Below, piece by piece: positions 1-5,493 of a DNA stretch of 8,913 nt. A program made the translations under genes and the position numbers. The notes below the pieces were generated by a model. The model saw only the letters and a list, made by a program, of their open reading frames with translations, was not told where the DNA came from and did not search any database. The stretch comes from an uncultured Faecalibacterium sp. (lineage in GTDB: Bacteria > Bacillota > Clostridia > Oscillospirales > Ruminococcaceae), in the NCBI GenBank assembly GCA_902463905.1, contig CABQHF010000076.1, positions 1 to 8,913 of the forward strand, written 5' to 3'. Within the stretch, counting starts at the first letter, position 1, and every line of letters begins with the position of its first letter.

Positions 1-4
1 CAAG

Positions 5-1066
5 GTGACCCGCGCTACCCTGCGCCGCCGCCGGATGCTGCGCCGCCTGACCGCCTTTGCCATGCTGCTGTGCGTTATTGGTGCGGGTATCTACCTGACC
101 ATGACCATGCTGTTCCGCATCAATTCCATTCAGGTGCAGACCCCGGACGGCAAGCAGGTGACCGAGATCGCGGGCTATTCCGCAGACAGCATTCTGCAGC
201 GGATGGGTGTGCAGCTGGAAGAGAACATCTTCAGCTTTGAGCCCGGCGAAAAGGCCGCTGTGCTGGAGCAGAATTTCCCGCTGCTGGGCTCCATCAAGGT
301 GATCCGGGACTACCCCAACACCGTGGTGGTGCAGGTGACCGAGGCCGTGCCCGCCTACGCGGTGCAAAACGGCAGCAAGTGGCTTGTGATCTCGGACAAA
401 TGGAAGATCCTGTCTGAGGAAAGCACCCAGCCCGAGGGGCTTTGCACCCTGTACGGCGGAAAGCTGCAGGACACCACCCCGGGACAGGGCTTCTGGTTTG
501 TGGACGATACCGATGCGGCAAGTGCATCCGGCTCCGAAGCCGCCGAAAGCGAAAGCGCGGTGAGTACCGAGACCGCCCGCATGGAAGCCCTGCGCACCCT
601 GGTGAGCAAGCTGGAAGAATACGGCCTGTCGCAGGATGTGACACGGCTGGAAGTGGCAGACACCGAGCAGATCGCCTTTTTGTATCAGGACCGCATCAGC
701 GTGCTGCTGGGTACGCTGAACGATCTGGATTATAAGCTGGACCGCGCCCGCTATGTGCTGACCAACGCCGACGGCAAGGGCTGCGGCCCCACCGACACCG
801 GGCGGCTGGACTTCAGCCATACCAGCGCCAGCAGCACCCGCAAGATCTATTTTGCACAGGGCGAGCCTACCCTGCCCTCCGGCTATGTGGTGCCGCCCAA
901 GGCCGAGGAACCCGCCCCGGCCGAGGACACCGCCGACAGCACCGACAGTGCAGAAAGCACGGATGCTGCCGACACCACCGAACCGGCAGCTGACGCGGAC
1001 ACCGAGCAGCTGCCCCTGACCCACCCTGACCGCATGACGGCCAACGAAGAAGAAAACCCCATGTAA
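5..1066 (+). CDS. ftsQ: Cell-division protein DivIB/FtsQ (start uncertain)
   Basis: Bitopic membrane protein of the divisome; the family bridges FtsL/DivIC and the septal wall synthases. Visible layout: a very basic cytoplasmic N-terminus (RRRR at 7-10), one membrane helix at about residues 15-36, then a POTRA-like domain at about 37-113 (FRINSIQV opening, RDYPNTVVVQVTE close, the typical 'hP.tv.v.v.E' signature), and a beta domain to about residue 285. Two acidic low-complexity stretches stand out: an insert at about 168-190 and a C-terminal tail at about 300-350 rich in D, E, T, S and A. The GTG at base 5 gives 353 residues, but the frame is open to the window edge and no ribosome binding site can be seen, so the true start may lie upstream. 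The 23-base gap to murE suggests one operon. Overall sequence conservation of this family is low, so the call rests on architecture, POTRA signature and neighbour. Confidence 0.85.
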   Translation: MTRATLRRRRMLRRLTAFAMLLCVIGAGIYLTMTMLFRINSIQVQTPDGKQVTEIAGYSADSILQRMGVQLEENIFSFEPGEKAAVLEQNFPLLGSIKVIRDYPNTVVVQVTEAVPAYAVQNGSKWLVISDKWKILSEESTQPEGLCTLYGGKLQDTTPGQGFWFVDDTDAASASGSEAAESESAVSTETARMEALRTLVSKLEEYGLSQDVTRLEVADTEQIAFLYQDRISVLLGTLNDLDYKLDRARYVLTNADGKGCGPTDTGRLDFSHTSASSTRKIYFAQGEPTLPSGYVVPPKAEEPAPAEDTADSTDSAESTDAADTTEPAADADTEQLPLTHPDRMTANEEENPM

Positions 1067-1089
1067 AGAAACTCTATGGAGGAGACTGT

Positions 1090-2568
1090 ATGAAGCTGGA
1101 ACAACTGATGGAAGGCGTGCCCTTTACCCTTGTGCAGGGCAGTCTGGATACTGAGATCGCAGATATCATCTACGACAGCCGCAAGGCTGCCCCGGGGCTT
1201 TTGTTCGTGTGCATCGTGGGCACCCAGCGGGACAGCCACGCGTTTGCCGCCGACTGCGCCGCCAAGGGGGTCAGCGCGCTGGTCATCCAGCACGACATCG
1301 ACCTTTCCGCCATGCCCGGGGTGACCGTGGTCAAGGTGGAGAGCAGCCGCTATGCCATGGCGCTGATGAGCGCCAACCTCTTCGGCAACCCTGCCCGGCA
1401 GATGACCATGATCGGCGTCACCGGCACCAAGGGCAAGACCACCACCACCCACATGATCAAAAGCGTGCTGGAAGCCGCAGGCCGCAAGGTGGGCATGATC
1501 GGCACCAACGGCATCTACTATATGGGACGCCACAAGGACACCGCCAACACCACCCCGGAAAGCTACGAGCTGCAAAAGACCTTCCGGGAGTTTCTGGATG
1601 CCGGCTGCGACACCGCGCTGATGGAGGTGTCCAGTCAGGGTCTGATGATGGACCGCGTGGCGGGCGTGCACTACGATGTGGGCGTGTTCACCAACCTTTC
1701 GCCGGATCACATCGGCCCCGGTGAGCACAAGACCTTTGAAGAGTACCGCAGCTGGAAGGGCCAGCTGTTCAAGCGCTGCGACGTGGGCGTGGTGAACATT
1801 GACGATGAGAACACCGAAGCCCTGCTGGAAGGCCATACCTGCAAATTGGTCACCTATGGCCGCGATGAAAAGGCCGACTACCGCGAGACCGGCTACGAGC
1901 TGCTGCGCACCCACGATTTTCTGGGCGTTGCCTTCCACGTTACCGGCAAGGACGAGATGGACGTGAAGGTGAATATGCCCGGCGAGTTCAGCGTGTACAA
2001 CGCACTGGCTGCGCTGGCCGTGGGCAAGGTGCTGGGCCTGCCGGATCAGGCCATCCACGACGGTCTGGGCAAGTGCGTGGTCAAGGGCCGCGTGGAGCTG
2101 GTGCCCATCAGCAAAAAGTTCACCATCCTGCTGGACTACGCCCACAACGAGGTATCCACCGAGAGCCTGCTCACAACGCTGCGCGCCTACAAGCCTCACC
2201 GGCTGGTGGTGGTGTTTGGCTGCGGCGGCAACCGCTCCAAGCTGCGCCGCTACGGCATGGGCGAGATCTGCGCCAAGATGGCCGATTTCTCCATCCTCAC
2301 CGAGGACAACAACCGCTTTGAGAAGGTGGAGGATATTATTGCCGACATCCGCGTGGGCATGAACAAGGGCAACCCGGACGCAAAGTTCGTGGAGATCCCC
2401 GACCGTCTGGATGCGCTGCACTACGCAGTGGATCACGCGCAGGAGGGCGACCTGATCGCCGTCATCGGCAAGGGCCACGAGACCTACCGCGACCGCGAGG
2501 GCGTCAAGACCCCCTTCCTGGAGCGGGAACTGCTGGAAGAATACGCACAGCAGATCGGGTTGGAATAA
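1090..2568 (+). CDS. murE: UDP-N-acetylmuramyl-tripeptide synthetase (MurE ligase)
   Basis: Cytoplasmic ATP-dependent ligase that adds the third amino acid (meso-diaminopimelate or L-lysine) to UDP-MurNAc-L-Ala-D-Glu. 492 residues, the usual length. The N-terminal substrate domain has YDSRKAAPG at 28-36; the ATP loop GTKGKTTT is at 112-119; TTPES is at 154-158; the lysine expected to be carbamylated is K223; GKGHETY is at 460-466. The start is set by GGAGGAG at 1078-1084, five bases before ATG. Two features are odd: MEVSSQ (178-183) and PDHIGPGEH (205-213) resemble the lysine-adding MurE of streptococci rather than the common MEVSSH and DHLDYHG forms, whereas GKGHETY and the Arg of DNNR (406-409) look like DAP-adding enzymes, whose motif is DNPR. 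Family membership is certain; the substrate is probably meso-DAP but not settled. Probably co-transcribed with the division gene upstream. Confidence 0.95.
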   Translation: MKLEQLMEGVPFTLVQGSLDTEIADIIYDSRKAAPGLLFVCIVGTQRDSHAFAADCAAKGVSALVIQHDIDLSAMPGVTVVKVESSRYAMALMSANLFGNPARQMTMIGVTGTKGKTTTTHMIKSVLEAAGRKVGMIGTNGIYYMGRHKDTANTTPESYELQKTFREFLDAGCDTALMEVSSQGLMMDRVAGVHYDVGVFTNLSPDHIGPGEHKTFEEYRSWKGQLFKRCDVGVVNIDDENTEALLEGHTCKLVTYGRDEKADYRETGYELLRTHDFLGVAFHVTGKDEMDVKVNMPGEFSVYNALAALAVGKVLGLPDQAIHDGLGKCVVKGRVELVPISKKFTILLDYAHNEVSTESLLTTLRAYKPHRLVVVFGCGGNRSKLRRYGMGEICAKMADFSILTEDNNRFEKVEDIIADIRVGMNKGNPDAKFVEIPDRLDALHYAVDHAQEGDLIAVIGKGHETYRDREGVKTPFLERELLEEYAQQIGLE

Positions 2569-2586
2569 AAAACTGAAACACAAAAA

Positions 2587-2633
2587 GCCGCCGGAGGCAC
2601 TTCAAGCGGAGTGCTTCCGGCGGCTGTATTTTT
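2587..2633. terminator. Bidirectional intrinsic terminator between convergent genes
   Basis: A 15-base-pair stem (2587-2601 with 2610-2624, one G-T pair) closes an 8-base loop. It is followed on the plus strand by TGTATTTTT and preceded by AAAAA, which is a T run when read on the minus strand. It lies 18 bases after murE and 10 bases after the stop of the oppositely oriented ATPase gene, so it can end both transcripts. Confidence 0.92.
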
Positions 2634-2643
2634 GACGAAATGT

Positions 2644-4746
2644 TTATGCCTTCAGCTGGGGAGCGGTGTTCTCCGGCAGGAGGTTGGTCATGCTTTTCAG
2701 GCTGATGCCCAGGGTGGACAGGTTGTGCAGCATGGCAGAAGAAGCCGGCTGCAGGATGCCCATGGCACCCAGCACGATGAGGGCGGAGTTGAAGGTGAGC
2801 ACGAAGCGGTAGTTCGCGTGCACACGCTTCTGCATGGCGTTGGCAATGGCCTTGAGGACGACCAGCTCTTCCAGGCTGTCCGCCTTGATGGTCACATCCG
2901 CGATCTCGCGGGCGATGGCAGCGCCGGAGTTGATGGCAATACCGACGTCCGCCGCCGACAGGGCGGGAGAATCGTTGATGCCGTCACCGATCATCACCAC
3001 GGTGTGGCCCTCGGCCTTGGCCTGCTGGACAAAGTTGGCTTTATCTTCCGGCAGCACCTCGGCAAAGAAGTTGTCCACACCCACCTGTTTTGCGATAGAG
3101 GCGGCGGTGCGCGCGCTGTCACCGGTCATCATAACGGTGTTCCGGATGCCCAGGGCGCGCAGGCCATTCAGCACCTGTGCGGCCTCCGGGCGCAGCGGGT
3201 CGGAGATGCAGATCACGCCCACCAGCTGGCCGCTGGCTGCCATGTACAGGTGGGAATATTCGGGTTTGAGCGCATCGAACTTTTCCTGCTCGGCTGCAGG
3301 CACGACGCACTTTTCGTCCTCAAAGACGAAGTGGTGGCTGCCGATGACCACCCGCTCGCCGCCCACGCGGCTGGCGATGCCGTGGGCCACGATGTACTCC
3401 ACTTCGGAGTGCATCTCTTCGTGGGAGATACCGTGCTCCTTGGCGGCGCGCACCACGGCGTTGGCCATGGAGTGCGGGAAGTGTTCTTCCAGGCAGGCGG
3501 CCAGCTGCAGCACCTCTTCCTCCGCACAGCCGGAGAAGGGCACCACCTCTACCACCTGCGGGGTGGCGCGGGTCAAGGTGCCGGTCTTGTCGAACACGAT
3601 GGTGTCTGCCTTGGACAGGGCCTCCAGATACTTGCCGCCCTTCACGGTGATGTGGTAGCTGCCGCACTCGCGCATGGCGGAGAGCACCGCCAGCGGCATG
3701 GACAGCTTGAGTGCACAGGAGAAGTCCACCATCAGGCAGGAGATGGCACGGGTGACATTCCGGGTGAGCAGCCAGGTCACGGCGGTGGCACCCAGGCACC
3801 AGGGCACCAGCTTGTCGGCCAGCACCAGCGCACGGTTCTCGGTGCTGGACTTGAGTTTCTCGGATTCCTCGATCATGGCCACGATCTTGTCGTAGCGGTT
3901 GGAACCGCCCTCGGCCTTGGCCACAAAGACGCACTCGCCTTCCTCCACCACGGTGCCGGCATAGATGGTGGAGCCTTCCACCTTGCGCACCGGCATGCTC
4001 TCGCCGGTGAGGGCGGCCTGGTTCACCATGGCTTCGCCTTCCAGCACGGTGCCGTCCAGCGGGATCATGTTGCCGCTGCGCACCACTACTTCGTCACCGG
4101 TGCGCACCTTGGTCAGGGGTACCAGCACCTCGGTGCCCTGGCTGCGCACCCAGACCTTGTCCACGTTCAGAGCCATGCTGCGGGCCAGGTCGTCCAGGCT
4201 CTTCTTGCGGGTCCACTCTTCCAGCAGGGAGCCAAGGTTCAGCAGGAACATCACCGACCCGGCAGTGTCAAAGTCACTGCGCAGGATGGACACGCCGATG
4301 GAGAGCGCATCCAGCACTTCCACCTCCAGCTTGCGGTGCAGCAGGCAGCGGACGCCCTTCCAGATGAAGCCAATGGAGCGGAACACCGTGTAGGCGGCGG
4401 CAATGGGGGCGGGCAGGAACAGCTTGCGCAGGGCACGGCCCGCCACCAAATCGAACATCTTGTCCTGGTACTCGCGGTTCAGCTTGCGGCTGTCGGCAGA
4501 GGTGACCAGCGCATCGTTCTCCGCCACATCGAACTTGTAATGGGCCAGAACGGCAATGGCACCGGCACGGCTGCCGGTGTAGGTGACCACCACGTCGCCG
4601 GTACGCTCATACACGACGGCGGTGGCAATGGTGTCCTGATGGTTCAGATATGCTTCCAGCACATCGGCCCGGTGCAGCGTCATGCGGACATTCTCCACAT
4701 GCACGCGCAGGCGGCCGCGGCCTTCATGCAGGATGGTACATTTCAT
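2644..4746 (-). CDS. P1B-type heavy-metal-transporting ATPase, CtpC-like, with FSC in place of CPC
   Basis: Membrane pump that uses ATP to move a transition metal, by family most likely out of the cell. Numbering from the ATG at 4746 (700 residues): N-terminal domain 1-65 with GRGRLRVHV but no CxxC metal site; hydrophobic segments from about 110-180; actuator loop TGES 247-250; metal-site helix at about 332-358; phosphorylation site DKTGTLT 386-392 (Asp386); TGD 541-543; GDGINDSPA 587-595; last helices from about 645, including MLHN 672-675. The metal-site helix reads DFSCALK (341-347), so the usual CPC is FSC. The nucleotide-domain HP pair appears as HS (425-426). The N-terminal domain and C-terminal LHN pattern recall mycobacterial CtpC (Zn/Mn). 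An in-frame TTG at 4776 adds ten residues, but the ATG matches the family start better; AGAAGG lies 12 bases before it. Metal unknown. No obvious promoter of its own; probably fed by read-through from the small gene upstream. Confidence 0.9.
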   Translation of the reverse strand: MKCTILHEGRGRLRVHVENVRMTLHRADVLEAYLNHQDTIATAVVYERTGDVVVTYTGSRAGAIAVLAHYKFDVAENDALVTSADSRKLNREYQDKMFDLVAGRALRKLFLPAPIAAAYTVFRSIGFIWKGVRCLLHRKLEVEVLDALSIGVSILRSDFDTAGSVMFLLNLGSLLEEWTRKKSLDDLARSMALNVDKVWVRSQGTEVLVPLTKVRTGDEVVVRSGNMIPLDGTVLEGEAMVNQAALTGESMPVRKVEGSTIYAGTVVEEGECVFVAKAEGGSNRYDKIVAMIEESEKLKSSTENRALVLADKLVPWCLGATAVTWLLTRNVTRAISCLMVDFSCALKLSMPLAVLSAMRECGSYHITVKGGKYLEALSKADTIVFDKTGTLTRATPQVVEVVPFSGCAEEEVLQLAACLEEHFPHSMANAVVRAAKEHGISHEEMHSEVEYIVAHGIASRVGGERVVIGSHHFVFEDEKCVVPAAEQEKFDALKPEYSHLYMAASGQLVGVICISDPLRPEAAQVLNGLRALGIRNTVMMTGDSARTAASIAKQVGVDNFFAEVLPEDKANFVQQAKAEGHTVVMIGDGINDSPALSAADVGIAINSGAAIAREIADVTIKADSLEELVVLKAIANAMQKRVHANYRFVLTFNSALIVLGAMGILQPASSAMLHNLSTLGISLKSMTNLLPENTAPQLKA

Positions 4747-4790
4747 AGCTTTTTGATACCTTCTTACAGTTTTCAAGCGCTCGTTCCATG

Positions 4791-4815
4791 AAAAAGAGCC
4801 GCCCGAAGGCGGCTC
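4791..4815 (-). terminator. UUCG-capped intrinsic terminator between the small gene and the ATPase gene
   Basis: On the minus strand GAGCCGCC pairs with GGCGGCTC (4815-4808 with 4803-4796) around a TTCG loop closed by C-G, followed directly by TTTTT. It starts 14 bases after the stop of the small-protein gene and ends 44 bases before the ATPase ATG. It should lower ATPase transcription relative to the small protein. Confidence 0.85.
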
Positions 4816-4829
4816 CCAGAGCAGCAGAG

Positions 4830-5126
4830 TTAAGCCTCGGTCTTGGTCTCGGTCTCAGTCTCAGCAGTCTCCTCGGCTGCATCCTCGATGACAGCAGCCT
4901 CAGCCTCGGCAGCGCGGGCCTCGTTGATGGCCTTTGCGTCGGCCAGGATGTCACCGGCCTGCTCCTGCACCTTGTTGACAGTCTCCATGGTGCAGTCCTT
5001 CATGCGCAGCACGGCAGCGGTGGTCTGGGTGTAGACCTTCTTAGCGTCCTTGCTGGACAGGATCTTGAAACCGGCGGAGCCGAACAGCGTGCCAGCGGCG
5101 AACAGTGCGATCTTCTTGATATCCAT
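4830..5126 (-). CDS. Small membrane-anchored PacL-like/DUF6110-type protein with acidic tail
   Basis: 98 residues: a short basic start (MDIKK), one Gly/Ala-rich membrane segment at about 6-23 (FAAGTLFGSAGF), a Lys-flanked helix SSKDAKKVYTQTTAAVLR at 24-41, then a helical stretch with GDILADAKAI at 58-67, and a tail from about 76 made almost only of E, D, T and A. I recognise this as the DUF6110 type found beside P-type ATPases in Firmicutes (from memory, not searched). The order membrane helix, amphipathic helix, ADxLAEA-like motif and charged tail also matches actinobacterial PacL (DUF1490), a partner that supports the CtpC zinc pump. The inferred role is therefore an ATPase-associated assembly factor or metal-binding chaperone in the membrane. 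The start is supported by AGGTAGGG at 5142-5135, eight bases upstream of ATG. First gene of the unit, with the ATPase after a terminator. Confidence 0.8.
   Translation of the reverse strand: MDIKKIALFAAGTLFGSAGFKILSSKDAKKVYTQTTAAVLRMKDCTMETVNKVQEQAGDILADAKAINEARAAEAEAAVIEDAAEETAETETETKTEA
4836..4865 (-). repeat. Five-unit hexamer tandem repeat encoding the Glu-Thr tail
   Basis: Units CTCGGT, CTTGGT, CTCGGT, CTCAGT and CTCAGC follow without gaps on the plus strand. Read on the minus strand they encode alternating Glu/Lys and Thr in the acidic tail of the small protein. Copy-number change would stay in frame and only lengthen or shorten the tail. Confidence 0.8.
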
Positions 5127-5235
5127 AGTTGTTTCCCTACCTTTTTCTATTTCGTATTGGAGGGCTTTGCAGCCCGTAAGATGAATAAAACGGTAAAAAA
5201 CCGTATACGAAACAAGGCGCGTACGCCTTGCTCTC
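5127..5235 (-). promoter_or_regulatory. Foldable 5' leader of the small protein-ATPase unit
   Basis: About 109 bases from the inferred transcript start to the ATG. In RNA order: hairpin CAAGGCG/CGCCTTG with a 4-base loop (5230-5213); then directly an 8-bp closing helix TTTCGTAT/ATACGAAA (5212-5205 with 5157-5150) that encloses two hairpins, ACGGT/ACCGT (5204-5190) and GGGCT/AGCCC with a GCAA loop (5175-5162). The ribosome binding site follows seven bases after the closing helix. I do not see the GGGGAGUAG-type core of the manganese yybP-ykoY riboswitch, nor any other class I can name. The structure is inferred by eye; a regulatory role is a guess based on position before a metal pump. Confidence 0.45.
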
Positions 5236-5241
5236 GAGCTT

Positions 5242-5269
5242 ATTTTAGCACAGATTTTTCCATTTTCAA
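5242..5269 (-). promoter_or_regulatory. Sigma-A-type promoter with extended -10, for the small protein-ATPase unit
   Basis: On the minus strand TTGAAA (5269-5264), 16-base spacer, TAAAAT (5247-5242) preceded by TGC, the extended -10 form. The start of transcription would be near 5235, giving a leader of roughly 109 bases. Confidence 0.7.
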
Positions 5270-5283
5270 GGGGCTGCTCTAAT

Positions 5284-5299
5284 GTTAATACATATTAAC
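5284..5299. promoter_or_regulatory. Palindrome upstream of the metal-ATPase promoter, possible operator
   Basis: GTTAATA and TATTAAC form a perfect 7-base dyad around CA. It sits 14 bases upstream of the -35 box of the promoter at 5242-5269. Position and symmetry fit a regulator binding site, but no regulator gene lies beside it and the sequence matches no operator I can name. Confidence 0.4.
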
Positions 5300-5301
5300 T
5301 T

Positions 5302-5394
5302 TTAACGAAGAGTAGTCAGAAAAAACAAACTGCAGCGTGGTTTTTTACTGCAAACTACAGTTTGTAAACCACAACTAACCACATCGGCCTCCTG
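5302..5394 (-). other. Interleaved inverted repeats with U run and possible leader peptide
   Basis: On the minus strand AGGAGG (5393-5388) is followed by ATG at 5384 (nine codons, stop at 5355) and by GTG at 5382 (26 codons, stop at 5302; Cys at 4, 11 and 17). Over the same bases run two inverted repeats in the order B'-A'-B-A: GTGGTTT (5372-5366) with AAACCAC (5343-5337), and ACAAACTG (5365-5358) with CAGTTTGT (5332-5325). The last arm is followed by TTTTTT (5325-5320, sharing one base). The two pairings cannot form as simple nested hairpins: they would be exclusive, or a pseudoknot. I see no good promoter just upstream. Either peptide could be chance. Confidence 0.3.
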
Positions 5395-5425
5395 TAATGA
5401 AAAAACGAATTTGTGCACTGCATAC

Positions 5426-5467
5426 AAAAACAGCCTGCCGCAGGCAAACGCGCCTGCGGCAGGCTGT
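5426..5467 (-). terminator. Intrinsic terminator after serA
   Basis: A perfect 16-base-pair GC-rich stem (5467-5452 with 5445-5430) with a 6-base loop, ending in a T run on the minus strand (5430-5426). It begins 27 bases after the serA stop. Confidence 0.93.
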
Positions 5468-5493
5468 GGAAAGCTATGACTTTTTCGGCAGAA

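Noticed and set aside
883..2583. Long open frame of 566 codons on the minus strand opposite murE
   Set aside because: It is the antisense of a certain murE, is full of His, Ala, Val and Gly typical of antisense frames in GC-rich genes, and crosses the terminator.
2611..4791. 726-codon plus-strand frame opposite the ATPase gene
   Set aside because: Antisense of a gene with all P-type ATPase motifs; His/Gly/Gln-rich composition and no family likeness.
5127..5235. Known manganese riboswitch (yybP-ykoY) in the leader of the metal unit
   Set aside because: No GGGGAGUAG-type loop or second conserved loop is visible.
5356..5366. TACAGTTTGTA as a fourth BlaI/CopY-type box
   Set aside because: The two half-sites are three bases apart rather than two, and it lies far from the repressor gene inside another repeat structure.
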